64,000 nucleotides of DNA from Dyella sp. BiH032 (GTDB lineage Bacteria; Pseudomonadota; Gammaproteobacteria; Xanthomonadales; Rhodanobacteraceae), in assembly GCF_031954525.1 (NCBI RefSeq), contig NZ_CP134867.1, positions 1,736,001-1,800,000 on the forward strand, given 5' to 3'. Below the pieces are notes generated by a model that ran no database searches, had not been told where the DNA came from, and worked only from the letters and a program-made list of their open reading frames with translations. This document shows, one piece after another, positions 27,315 to 35,345 of this stretch. Position numbers and translations under genes: made by a program. Every line of letters begins with the position of its first letter. The first letter of the stretch is position 1.

Positions 27315-28808
27315 ATGACGCCATCCCCTCTCTGCAGTTTTGGCGTTCCCGGCCTGGACGCCGTATTGCAAGGCGGGCTTCCTTCCGGCCATCTTTACCT
27401 GCTCGAAGGCCAGCCAGGCTCCGGAAAAACCACACTTTCGCTGCAGTTTCTGCAGGAAGGCGTCAAGGCTGGCGATCGCTGCCTCTACGTCACGCTGTCG
27501 GAGACCTCGGAGGAGCTGAGGGAGGTCGCCGCTTCCCACGGATGGGATCTGGGCGGCATCGACCTCATCGAGCTTTCGTCGGTCGAGGAGGTGCTGGGCG
27601 AAGAACGCAACCAGTCCGTGTTTCATTCATGGGAAGTCGAACTCGGGGAAACCATCGGGCTGATCAAGCAGGAAGTGCAGCGGCTCGAGCCCAGGCGCGT
27701 CGTGTTCGACAGCTTGTCGGAACTTCGGCTGCTCGCCCAGGATCCCCTGCGCTACCGCCGCCAGGTTCTTGCGCTCAAGCAATTCTTCTCGCCGCGTAAT
27801 ACGACGGTGCTGTTCATCGACGATCTGACCAGCGAGGGGAGAGATCGCGACACGCACCTGCACAGCATCAGCCATGGCGTCATTTCGCTCGAACGCTTCG
27901 CGCTGGAATTCGGTGCGGCCCGGCGCCGCCTGCAAGTGCAGAAAATGCGCGGCCATGCCTTCATGGCCGGCTATCACGATCTGAGCATCCGCACCGGAGG
28001 CGTGGAGGTGTATCCCCGGCTCATCGCCGCCGATCATCATGTCGATTTCAGCCTGGGCCCGGTCCTCAGCGGTGTCGCGCATCTGGATGAACTCAGCGGC
28101 GGCGGTTTCCTGCGCGGCACCAGTACCTTGCTCACCGGGCCTGCCGGCACGGGGAAAACCACCCTCGCCATGCAGTACGTCGGCGCGGCTTGTGCCCGCG
28201 GCGAGTGTTGCCAGGTATACGAGTTCGACGAGCGCATCGGCACGCTGCTCAATCGGACCGAGGCGATGGGCATCCCGTTGTCACGCTACATCGAGGAAGG
28301 CCTGCTCGAGATCACGCAGGTCGACCCGGCGGAAATGCCGCCAGGCGAGTTCGCGTGGCGGGTTTTTCGTGCGGTCCAGGAACGGCGATGCTCCATGGTG
28401 GTGATCGATAGCTTGAACGGTTACCTCTCCGCCATGCCGCAGGAGAAGCATCTCCTGCTGCAGATGCATGAGCTGCTCGCGTTTCTCAATCAATCCGGGG
28501 TGACGACGTTCCTGATCAATCCACTCTTCGGCCTGGTCGGTTCGCTGGATACCGGCCAGCTCAATGTGTCCTATATCGCCGACACGGTGGTCCTGCTCCG
28601 GTTCTTCGAGGCGGAGGGCCGCATTCGCAAAGCCATTTCCGTCATCAAGAACCGCGCCGGAAAGCACGAGGACACCATCCGCGAGCTGCATATCGACGGC
28701 CGCGGCCTGCGCGTAGGCGAGCCGCTAGCGGATTTCCGCGGAGTACTCACGGGCACGCCTGAATTCATCGGAGCAGCCAAACCGCTGCTGGAAGCCCGGG
28801 ATGCTTAG
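27315..28808 (+). CDS. KaiC-type double-domain ATPase (circadian-clock-protein family)
   Basis: 497 aa from MTPSPLCSFG. Two RecA/KaiC domains in tandem, each with Walker A: 'EGQPGSGKTTLSLQF' (residues 31-45) and 'GPAGTGKTTLAMQY' (near 275-288). Walker B-type strands are 'RRVVFDSLSEL' and 'CSMVVIDSLNGY'. The protein lacks a long clock-type C-terminal tail and there is no kaiA/kaiB, so a clock role is unlikely. KaiC-like proteins beside histidine kinases occur widely in non-cyanobacteria and probably act as signalling ATPases. Its last 8 bases overlap the next gene, a hybrid kinase, so the two are translationally coupled. Confidence 0.85.
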   Translation: MTPSPLCSFGVPGLDAVLQGGLPSGHLYLLEGQPGSGKTTLSLQFLQEGVKAGDRCLYVTLSETSEELREVAASHGWDLGGIDLIELSSVEEVLGEERNQSVFHSWEVELGETIGLIKQEVQRLEPRRVVFDSLSELRLLAQDPLRYRRQVLALKQFFSPRNTTVLFIDDLTSEGRDRDTHLHSISHGVISLERFALEFGAARRRLQVQKMRGHAFMAGYHDLSIRTGGVEVYPRLIAADHHVDFSLGPVLSGVAHLDELSGGGFLRGTSTLLTGPAGTGKTTLAMQYVGAACARGECCQVYEFDERIGTLLNRTEAMGIPLSRYIEEGLLEITQVDPAEMPPGEFAWRVFRAVQERRCSMVVIDSLNGYLSAMPQEKHLLLQMHELLAFLNQSGVTTFLINPLFGLVGSLDTGQLNVSYIADTVVLLRFFEAEGRIRKAISVIKNRAGKHEDTIRELHIDGRGLRVGEPLADFRGVLTGTPEFIGAAKPLLEARDA

Positions 28809-30855
28809 CGAAACCGCGCGCGGCCGGCGGGTGGAAGTCGTGGCGCCCTGGCAGCACGACGGCAAAAGCCTGGTCGAGGTGTTGACGAAGAACGGCTACC
28901 GTGCCGCGCTTTATCCGGACCAGGTGACTTTGGCCACGCATCTCGATCAGCAGACCGGCATCGTCATCCTGACCCAGGAAGCGTTGCAGAGCGGCACGGA
29001 CGCCGTGCAGCGATCGCTCGCCGCCCAGCCGGCGTGGTCGGACATTCCGTTCGTGGTCCTGCAATCGGCCCGGTCCGGGCAGGAAATCCACGTCTCGCCG
29101 CTGCCGCGCACCATCCTCAATGTCATCGAACTCGAGCGCCCCCTCGGCTCGGCTTCGCTGCTGAGCGCTGTCGAGATCGCCATGCGCTCCCGGCAGAAAC
29201 AGTTCGAGATCAGGGACCGCATGGAAGAACTCGCCGCCAGCCGCAAGGCGCTGGCCGAGAGCGAAGCGGAGCTGCGGCGCATCACCGATGCCTTGCCCGT
29301 GCTGATCGCCTTGCTCGATACCACCTGCCGCTATCGTTTCGCCAATCAGGCATACCGGGAATGGTTCGGCATCGATCCGGCGGACATGCTGGGCCGGACG
29401 GTCGAGCAGGTGTTCGGCGAGGCCGCGTGGCGCGCGCAGGAAGACGCCATGCGCCGTGCGCTGGCCGGGGAGGCCGTGCGGATCGAGCTGAGCCTGCCGC
29501 TTCCCGATGGCCGGCGGCGCGAAACCGAGCTTCGCTATCTGCCGCGGACCGTCGGTGGCGGCCGCATCGACGGCGTGCATCTGTTCGCGGCGGATATCAC
29601 CGAACGCAAGCATGCGCTGGAAGCCATCAGCCAGGCGGCCGCACGCCTGGAAAAACGCGTTGAAGAACGCACCGCGGCGCTGCGGATGGAAATGCAGGCG
29701 CGCTCGGAAAGCGAGGCGGCGCTCCGGCAGGCGCAGAAGATGGAAGCGGTCGGGCAACTGACCGGCGGCATCGCGCACGACTTCAACAATATGCTCACCA
29801 GCATCATCGGCGCACTGGACATCGTCGCCATCCGGATGAACGACGAGCGGACCGCCAAAGTCGTCCATGCCGCGATGGAATCCGCGCGCCGGGCCGCGGC
29901 GCTGACGCAGCGCCTGCTAGCGTTCTCGCGGCGGCAATCGCTGGATCCCAGCCCGGTCGACGTGAATGCGCTGGTGCAATCGATGCACATGCTGCTGGCG
30001 CAGACGCTGGGCGAGCGCGTACGGATGGAAGTCGACCTGGCGCCGCGCCTGGAGCGGGCGCTGGTCGACGCCAACCAGCTGGAGAGCGCGCTGCTGAATC
30101 TGTGCCTCAACGCCCGGGATGCGATGCCTGACGGCGGGCGGCTCAGGATCGCCACCCGGTTCTCGGCGTCCATGCCGTTGCTCCGCCCAGATCATGAGGC
30201 GAACGCTGGCGGATACGTGGTGCTCGACGTGGCGGACACCGGCGTCGGCATGGAACCGGCCGTCAAGGAGCGCGTCTTCGAACCCTTCTTCACGACCAAG
30301 CCCATCGGGCAGGGCACGGGCCTGGGGCTTTCGATGATCTACGGCTTCGTGCAGCAATCGAAGGGTTGCATCGACCTGCAATCCTCGCCCGGCGAAGGGA
30401 CCACGCTATCGCTCTATCTTCCGGTCGCGCCCGCCGCCGCAGCCGCCGCCCCGTCGCGCGAGACGGCGGGGACCACGCCTGGCGACGGCCAGTTGGTGCT
30501 GTTGGTCGAGGACGATGGCCAGGTGCGATTGCTGGTCAACCTCCTGTTGGAGGAACTCGGCTACGTGGTCGTGGCCGCGCGCGATGCGACCGAAGCGACG
30601 TCCCACATCGCATCGCTGAGCCATATCGATCTGCTGGTGACCGATGTCGGTCTGCCGGGCATGAACGGGCGGCAGCTTGCCGAGCTGTTCCGCGAGAAGC
30701 ATCCGTCTGTCCCTGTGCTTTTCATGACCGGCTATGCCGAAAACGCGGCCGTGCGATCGGAGTTCCTGGGGCCGAACATGACCATGATCGCCAAGCCCTT
30801 CGCGCTGGACGTATTCAGCCAGGCCGTCACCAACGCACTGGCCGGCGTGAAGTGA
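28801..30855 (+). CDS. Hybrid sensor histidine kinase (PAS-HisKA-HATPase-REC)
   Basis: 684 aa, soluble, no membrane helix. Residues 1-130 look like a degenerate receiver ('VEVVAPWQHDGKSLVEVLTKNG', read in parts). A PAS domain follows (about 150-275, 'LPVLIALLDTTCRYRFANQAYREWFG'), then a coiled coil, then HisKA with 'GGIAHDFNNMLTSIIG' (His327), HATPase_c ('LLNLCLNARDAMPDGG', 'DTGVGM', 'GTGLGLSMIYGF') and a C-terminal receiver with phospho-acceptor Asp615 ('LLVTDVGLPGMNGR'). It overlaps the KaiC-type gene by 8 bp. The signal is unknown. A cytosolic PAS plus KaiC partner suggests sensing of an internal redox or energy cue; this is inference. Confidence 0.92.
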   Translation: MLSETARGRRVEVVAPWQHDGKSLVEVLTKNGYRAALYPDQVTLATHLDQQTGIVILTQEALQSGTDAVQRSLAAQPAWSDIPFVVLQSARSGQEIHVSPLPRTILNVIELERPLGSASLLSAVEIAMRSRQKQFEIRDRMEELAASRKALAESEAELRRITDALPVLIALLDTTCRYRFANQAYREWFGIDPADMLGRTVEQVFGEAAWRAQEDAMRRALAGEAVRIELSLPLPDGRRRETELRYLPRTVGGGRIDGVHLFAADITERKHALEAISQAAARLEKRVEERTAALRMEMQARSESEAALRQAQKMEAVGQLTGGIAHDFNNMLTSIIGALDIVAIRMNDERTAKVVHAAMESARRAAALTQRLLAFSRRQSLDPSPVDVNALVQSMHMLLAQTLGERVRMEVDLAPRLERALVDANQLESALLNLCLNARDAMPDGGRLRIATRFSASMPLLRPDHEANAGGYVVLDVADTGVGMEPAVKERVFEPFFTTKPIGQGTGLGLSMIYGFVQQSKGCIDLQSSPGEGTTLSLYLPVAPAAAAAAPSRETAGTTPGDGQLVLLVEDDGQVRLLVNLLLEELGYVVVAARDATEATSHIASLSHIDLLVTDVGLPGMNGRQLAELFREKHPSVPVLFMTGYAENAAVRSEFLGPNMTMIAKPFALDVFSQAVTNALAGVK

Positions 30856-30860
30856 GTTGC

Positions 30861-30878
30861 CGCGCGGCATGCCGCGCG
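30861..30878 (+). terminator. Perfect GC palindrome after the kinase gene
   Basis: CGCGCGGCATGCCGCGCG is an 18-bp perfect palindrome 6 bp after the kinase stop. No T-run follows, so terminator function is uncertain. Confidence 0.35.
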
Positions 30879-31030
30879 ATGAGTCCGCCAGCGGAACGGC
30901 AGAGGCGTGAAAGAGGTCTTGAGGCGAATCCCACGCGGTCTAGAAGGACGACACCCTAAGGTCGTGCCCAGGCGCTGAGCGCACAGGCGCCTAAACCCTT
31001 ATCCGGTGCGCGACCATAGAGGAATCTTTC

Positions 31031-31216
31031 ATGCCTGAGTCCAACAAAAACCGCGGTGGTGGCGATCACGCCACGCACGAGCAGCACGTCAAGGCCGGCG
31101 AGCAGAGCCACAAGAACCAACAAGCCGACACCAAGCAAGCCGGTTCCAGCGGCCAGCGTGGCGGCAGCCACGAGCAGCACGTCAAAGCGGGCGAGCAGAG
31201 CCACAAGAACCGTTGA
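31031..31216 (+). CDS. Small hydrophilic stress-type protein with tandem repeats
   Basis: 61 aa, with AGAGGA eight bases before ATG and a strong terminator right after. The sequence is extremely hydrophilic (His, Gln, Lys, Gly) and contains the unit 'HEQHVKAGEQSHKN' twice, separated by a Gly/Ser-rich linker. No hydrophobic core is visible, so it is probably disordered. It resembles KGG/con-10-type general stress proteins in composition and layout, but I do not see the exact KGG motif. Confident as a gene because of ribosome site, internal repeat and terminator; function unknown. Confidence 0.75.
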   Translation: MPESNKNRGGGDHATHEQHVKAGEQSHKNQQADTKQAGSSGQRGGSHEQHVKAGEQSHKNR

Positions 31217-31222
31217 TCTCCC

Positions 31223-31257
31223 GGGCGGCGCCACGGAGCCGCCTCTCTCTTTTTTTG
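31223..31257 (+). terminator. Intrinsic terminator of the small stress-protein gene
   Basis: GGCGGC / GCCGCC stem followed by CTCTCTCTTTTTTT, starting 7 bp after the stop codon. Confidence 0.8.
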
Positions 31258-31557
31258 GGTGCGAGCGTCATCGATATGGATCAGGGCGTGCCTCCGACAA
31301 AAGCTCGAATGCCCGTAGCACGGATCATGCGAAACGCTTCGGGCCCACGTAGGCGTCGTCAGTCTCCGAGGCATGGCCGAACGCGGGCGCGGCCGGCATC
31401 CAGCGTGGACTGAGTGCCGGCCATGCGATTCGGCCATGGCACGTTTTGCGTGACGTGCGCCGGCACCGAATCTATCCTTCGGCAATCAGCGCGTGAGCGG
31501 GAAAGCCATTCCACGCATGGCAGCGCCGTGGCAGCGCGGTATCCGGGGAGTGACCGT
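31258..31557. other. Intergenic region, nothing recognised
   Basis: 300 bp without a convincing gene or repeat. The GGGGAG just before 31558 is the ribosome site of the next gene. Confidence 0.4.
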
Positions 31558-32073
31558 GTGAGCATGCTGCGTTTTCGCGCCACTATCGAACTCAACAACA
31601 TCAACCCTTACGTGCGCGTCAGTGCCGAGGACGCGCAGCGGTTGAAGCCGGATTGGCGCAAGCCGATGCCGGTGCGTGGCCGCGTGAACGGCAAGCCGGA
31701 AGCGTGGTGGCGCATCAACATGATGCCGATCGGCGACGGCTCGTTCTATCTGTACCTGCATGCGGAGGTCCGCAACGCGGCGGATTGCAAAGTGGGCGAT
31801 ACCGTCGAGGTGGAATTGGCGTTCGACGAGGACTATCGAAGCGGCCCCGTTCATCCCATGCCGCCGGCTTTCCGCGCCGCGCTTGAACAGAATCCCGTCG
31901 CGCTTCAGGCCTGGGAGGCCCTGATACCCAGCCTGAAGAAGGAAATCCTGCGCTACTTCGAGCAAGTGAAATCCGCCGACGCCAAGGCCCGCCATCTCGA
32001 ACGCGCGATGTACGTGCTGTCGGGCGGCAAAGGACGGTTCATGGCGCGCTCGTGGAACGGCGACGGCGACTAG
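31558..32073 (+). CDS. YdeI/DUF1905-type protein
   Basis: About 171 aa. A GTG at 31558 is seven bases after GGGGAG; the ATG at 31564 is the alternative. The N-terminal ~95 residues match DUF1905 ('MLRFRATIELNNINPYVRV', 'KPMPVRGRVNGKPEAWWRIN', 'YLYLHAEVRNAADCKVGDTVEVEL'). The C-terminal part matches the bacteriocin-protection/YdeI tail ('PPAFRAALEQNPVALQAWEALIPSLKKEIL', read in parts, and 'RHLERAMYVLSGGKGR'). Proteins of this group are implicated in stress tolerance, but the activity is unknown. Its last 4 bp overlap the convergent MocR gene. Confidence 0.8.
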   Translation: MSMLRFRATIELNNINPYVRVSAEDAQRLKPDWRKPMPVRGRVNGKPEAWWRINMMPIGDGSFYLYLHAEVRNAADCKVGDTVEVELAFDEDYRSGPVHPMPPAFRAALEQNPVALQAWEALIPSLKKEILRYFEQVKSADAKARHLERAMYVLSGGKGRFMARSWNGDGD

Positions 32074-33479
32074 TCGCGCTGCGCGTCGATCAGCTGGTGA
32101 AGCTGCGTGCACGCCGCGGCAACCTGCGTCTCGTTGACGGTGGCGATCCCCAGCAGCAAGCCCGGCCGGGCGGCCGTGCCTCGTGCATACCACGGCGAGA
32201 GTGGCGTAGGGGTCAGCCCTCGCTCGATAGCTTTCTGGACGATCGCCACATCCGATAGTCCCTCCGGCAACTCCACGATGGCCGCCAGGCCACCGAGGCG
32301 GACGCGATAGCCTTTGCGTTCCAGCACGGCCTGCACCGCCTGGCCGCGCGCGGCATAGAGCCGCTTCGAACGGCGCAGGTGCTTCATGTAATGGCCTTCG
32401 TGCATGAACTGCGCAATGGCGTTCTGCACGGCCGGGCCGGGGGCGGAGCCGAAGCACAGCGTCGCTTCGGCAAACCGGTTCACCAGGGGCGTGGGCGCGA
32501 CGATGAAGCCGAGCCGGAGCGCCGGGCTGATGGTCTTGCTGAAAGAGCCGATATGGATGACGCGGCCCGCGCGATCGAGCGATGCCAACGCCGGCGCGGC
32601 GCGACGATGGAGTTGCAGCTCCCCCAGATAATCGTCCTCCAGGATCCATGCCCCCGCGCGTTCGGCCCACGCGAGCAGAGCGAGCCTCCGTTCGAGCGAC
32701 AGCGTCGCGCCCATGGGCGCCTGCTGGCCCGGCGTTACCAGAGCGAGCGCCGCATCCGGCGCCTTGTCCACGCCATAGGCGACGTCGATGCCGTCCTCGT
32801 CCACTGGAATCGGAGCGGGGAGGAGCCGTGCGAATTCCAGCGCGGCCCGGCTCTGGAAAAAGCCGGGGTTCTCTATCCAAACCCGGCGGCCTTCCAGGCC
32901 CAGCACCTGCAAGGCCAGTCCGAGCGCGCCGGCGAAGCCCGCGGTGATGAAGATCTGCGACGTACGGCATTCGAGCCCGCGCGCCAGCGCAAGATGCGCG
33001 GCGATCTCGCGCCGCAGCCCGATCTCGCCGCGCGGGTCGGGATAAGCGACCGGCGCGGCGACTTCGGCACGCGCCGCCTGCGAGCGCAGGCGGGCAAGCA
33101 GGCTGCGGGGAAATCCGTCCGTGGCCGGCACGCCCATCTGGAAGATGGCCGGACGGACGAGCAGGTGGTCGTACAGCGCAGGCGGTGCATCCGCCTCGGC
33201 CGGAAGCATCGCGCGCCCGGCGCCGGCCGGTTGGTGCGCCACGCGGGTTCCGCCGGGGCGCGAGGAGACGATCACCTGTTCGTCGATCAAGCGCTCGTAG
33301 GCGGATTTCACCGTTCCGCGCGCCACGCCAAGTTGCGCTGCCAGAGCCAGCCACGAGGGCAGCTTCGCCCCGGGTTGCAGCACGCCGCTGGCGATCGCCG
33401 CGATGACGCCCTGGCGGATCTGCTCGGCCAGCGTGGCCTTGGCGGACCGGTCGACCTCGATGTGCAGGGGATGGGTCAT
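32070..33479 (-). CDS. MocR/PdxR-type regulator (GntR HTH + aminotransferase fold)
   Basis: 469 aa from MTHPLHIEVD; an ATG 6 codons upstream is possible. The N-terminal winged helix is GntR-type ('LAEQIRQGVIAAIASGVLQPGAKLPS', read in parts, 'GVARGTVKSAYERLIDEQVI'). A fold-type I aminotransferase domain follows, with the PLP-binding block 'HIGSFSKTISPALRLGF' (Lys present) and 'WILEDDYLGELQL'. Such regulators bind PLP and often control the divergent gene. Here that is the cupin/AhpD-like/HD operon; the 91-bp gap contains AAAAC-CCA-GTTTT (33498-33510), a possible operator. Confidence 0.9.
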   Translation of the reverse strand: MTHPLHIEVDRSAKATLAEQIRQGVIAAIASGVLQPGAKLPSWLALAAQLGVARGTVKSAYERLIDEQVIVSSRPGGTRVAHQPAGAGRAMLPAEADAPPALYDHLLVRPAIFQMGVPATDGFPRSLLARLRSQAARAEVAAPVAYPDPRGEIGLRREIAAHLALARGLECRTSQIFITAGFAGALGLALQVLGLEGRRVWIENPGFFQSRAALEFARLLPAPIPVDEDGIDVAYGVDKAPDAALALVTPGQQAPMGATLSLERRLALLAWAERAGAWILEDDYLGELQLHRRAAPALASLDRAGRVIHIGSFSKTISPALRLGFIVAPTPLVNRFAEATLCFGSAPGPAVQNAIAQFMHEGHYMKHLRRSKRLYAARGQAVQAVLERKGYRVRLGGLAAIVELPEGLSDVAIVQKAIERGLTPTPLSPWYARGTAARPGLLLGIATVNETQVAAACTQLHQLIDAQRD

Positions 33480-33570
33480 GCGCCATGGTACATCCATAAA
33501 ACCCAGTTTTGGTTCTTTTGAATGGCCTTTGGCGAGCGCACGATGGCGCCGTCATTGAAGGAGTCCCCCC

Positions 33571-33987
33571 ATGAAGCCAACGACGCTTTTCTCCGTCCTG
33601 CTGACCGCTGCCGCGCTGCTGACAGCCACCGCGGCGGGCGCCCGGGCGCCGGCCGAGTCGGTGAGCCCCAACTTCTCGCACGCCATCACCAACGTTCCCG
33701 GCAAATCGCTCGTCGCGGTGGAGGTGAACTATCCGCCGGGTGCCGCTTCGGCGCCGCACAGCCATGCCAAGTCGGCCTTCATCTACGCCTACGTCGTGTC
33801 GGGCGCGATCGAGAGCCAGGTGGACGACGGCCCCGCGCGCGTCTACACGGCCGGCCAGGCCTTCTACGAAGAACCCGGCGCTCACCACCGCATCAGCCGC
33901 AATGCGAGTAAGACCGCACCGGCCAAGCTGCTTGCCGTGTTCGTCGTCGACACCGGCGACACGCCCCTGACCACTCCCCACGAATAG
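33571..33987 (+). CDS. Exported cupin-domain protein
   Basis: 138 aa with AAGGAG before ATG and a signal peptide (MKPTTLFSVLLTAAALLTATAAG). Cupin motif 1 is 'AASAPHSHAKSAFIYAYVVSGAIES' (read in parts; His-x-His ligand pair) and motif 2 is 'AFYEEPGAHHRISRNAS'. It ends with 'AKLLAVFVVDTGDTPLT', the same ending found in the decayed fragment at 48098-48202. First gene of an operon with an AhpD-like and an HD protein, divergent from the MocR regulator. The activity is unknown; in similar operons these genes are linked to detoxification. Confidence 0.85.
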   Translation: MKPTTLFSVLLTAAALLTATAAGARAPAESVSPNFSHAITNVPGKSLVAVEVNYPPGAASAPHSHAKSAFIYAYVVSGAIESQVDDGPARVYTAGQAFYEEPGAHHRISRNASKTAPAKLLAVFVVDTGDTPLTTPHE

Positions 33988-33995
33988 GTTGTCTC

Positions 33996-34457
33996 ATGTC
34001 ACTGCGCATCGATTACACCAACGCGTCACCGGCCGGCATCAAGGCGCTCGGCCAGGTCTATGGCTACGTCGCCCAGTCGGGTCTCGATACTCGCCTGATC
34101 GATCTGGTCTACCTGCGCATCAGCCAGATCAACGGCTGCGCCTACTGCCTGGACATGCACACCCGCGCCCTGGTCAAGGAAGGCGTCGCCGTGGAAAAGC
34201 TCGCCTTGCTGCAGGCATGGCGCGAAGCCGGCAAGGTGTTCGACGAACGAGAGAAGGCCGCGCTCGCCTGGGCCGAATCGGTCACTCAGGTCGCGCGGAC
34301 CGGCGTACCGGACCACGACTTCGACGCGGCGCACGAAGTGTTCAGCGAGAAGGAGCTGGTCGACCTGACCATCGCCATTGGCTTGATGAACGCCTACAAC
34401 CGGCTCGCGATCAGCTTTCGCAATCCGCCCGAAGCGGCCCGCGCGGCCGAGCACTGA
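33996..34457 (+). CDS. AhpD-like / carboxymuconolactone decarboxylase family protein
   Basis: 153 aa. 'RISQINGCAYCLDMHTRALVKEG' carries the redox CxxC and nearby His of the AhpD-like core; 'DLTIAIGLMNAYNRLAISF' is the typical C-terminal helix. These proteins act as disulfide-dependent peroxidases or decarboxylases. Eight bases separate it from the cupin gene and 13 from the HD gene, so it sits in one operon. Confidence 0.92.
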   Translation: MSLRIDYTNASPAGIKALGQVYGYVAQSGLDTRLIDLVYLRISQINGCAYCLDMHTRALVKEGVAVEKLALLQAWREAGKVFDEREKAALAWAESVTQVARTGVPDHDFDAAHEVFSEKELVDLTIAIGLMNAYNRLAISFRNPPEAARAAEH

Positions 34458-34470
34458 TCGGGGGAAGGTC

Positions 34471-35121
34471 GTGTCACTGGGCAATTCAAAGCTCCGCATG
34501 CCCGACAGCGCGCTCGCTCGCGAAGCAACACAACTGCTTCGCGACGCGGCGAGCGACCTGCTGTTCCGCCACTCGCTGCGCGTGTATGCCTGGGGCGCTC
34601 TTGCGGCAAGCCGCAAGGGCCTCGCGTTCGATCCGGAGCTGCTCTACGTCGGCGCGATGTTCCACGACTTCGGGCTTACCGAAGGCTTCCATCGAAGCCC
34701 GCTGCGCTTCGAAGTGGACGGAGCGAACGCCGCGCGCGACTTCCTGCGCAGCCATGGCATCGCCGAGAGCGACGTTGGCAAAGTGTGGACGGCCATCGCC
34801 CTGCACACGACGCCGGGCATTCCCGAATTCCTGCATCCGGAAGCCGCCTTGCTCCACCTGGCTGCGGGCATGGACGTCGCGGGCGGCTCGTTCGAGCAGT
34901 TCACGGACGAAGAGCGGGAGAGCGTACTGGCTACGTATCCGCGCGACGAGCGTTTCGAAGAGCGCATCATCGACGCCTTCCACGAGGGGCTGAAGGAGCG
35001 CCCCATGACCACCTTCGGCAGCTTCAACGACGACTTCATCGCATTCAAGGACCCGGCGTTCCGGCGCGTGGACATCTGTAGCGTGATCCTGCAGTCGCCG
35101 TGGACGCATGGCGGAAGGTGA
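34471..35121 (+). CDS. HD-domain phosphohydrolase-like protein
   Basis: 216 aa with a GTG start after GGGGAAGG. The HD domain shows 'FRHSLRVYAWGAL', 'YVGAMFHDFGLT' (His-Asp metal pair), 'IALHTTPGIPEF' and 'LHLAAGMDVAG' (final Asp). It resembles the HD proteins often found beside cyanamide-hydratase-like or AhpD-like genes. Last gene of the MocR-linked operon. Substrate unknown. Confidence 0.85.
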   Translation: MSLGNSKLRMPDSALAREATQLLRDAASDLLFRHSLRVYAWGALAASRKGLAFDPELLYVGAMFHDFGLTEGFHRSPLRFEVDGANAARDFLRSHGIAESDVGKVWTAIALHTTPGIPEFLHPEAALLHLAAGMDVAGGSFEQFTDEERESVLATYPRDERFEERIIDAFHEGLKERPMTTFGSFNDDFIAFKDPAFRRVDICSVILQSPWTHGGR

Positions 35122-35277
35122 GAGCGGTGCCGTTCGTCCCGCGTGTGCTTTGCCTTGCAAAGCGGTGGAACCGCTGGCGGTTGAATCGGGTCGCCATGGG
35201 CGAGGGACGAAATCGCTTCACGGACTTGGCTTTCGGGCGGTCTGGCTGATCAAAGCTGGCGAGGACGCCTGCCCAAA

Positions 35278-35307
35278 CCCCTCCCGCGGTCAGCGGGAGG
35301 GGTTTTT
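35278..35307 (+). terminator. Bidirectional intrinsic terminator
   Basis: Perfect 10-bp stem CCCCTCCCGC / GCGGGAGGGG with a GGTCA loop and a T-run on the plus side; AAA precedes it, giving TTT on the minus side. It separates the HD operon from the convergent delta-60 repeat gene. Confidence 0.9.
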
Positions 35308-35345
35308 CCTGATGCCACCTGTGAAACGGGGATTCTCGGCGCGGC

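Noticed and set aside
27315..28808. Circadian clock operon based on the KaiC-like ATPase
   Set aside because: No kaiA or kaiB nearby and no clock-type C-terminal tail; a signalling role with the adjacent kinase is more likely.
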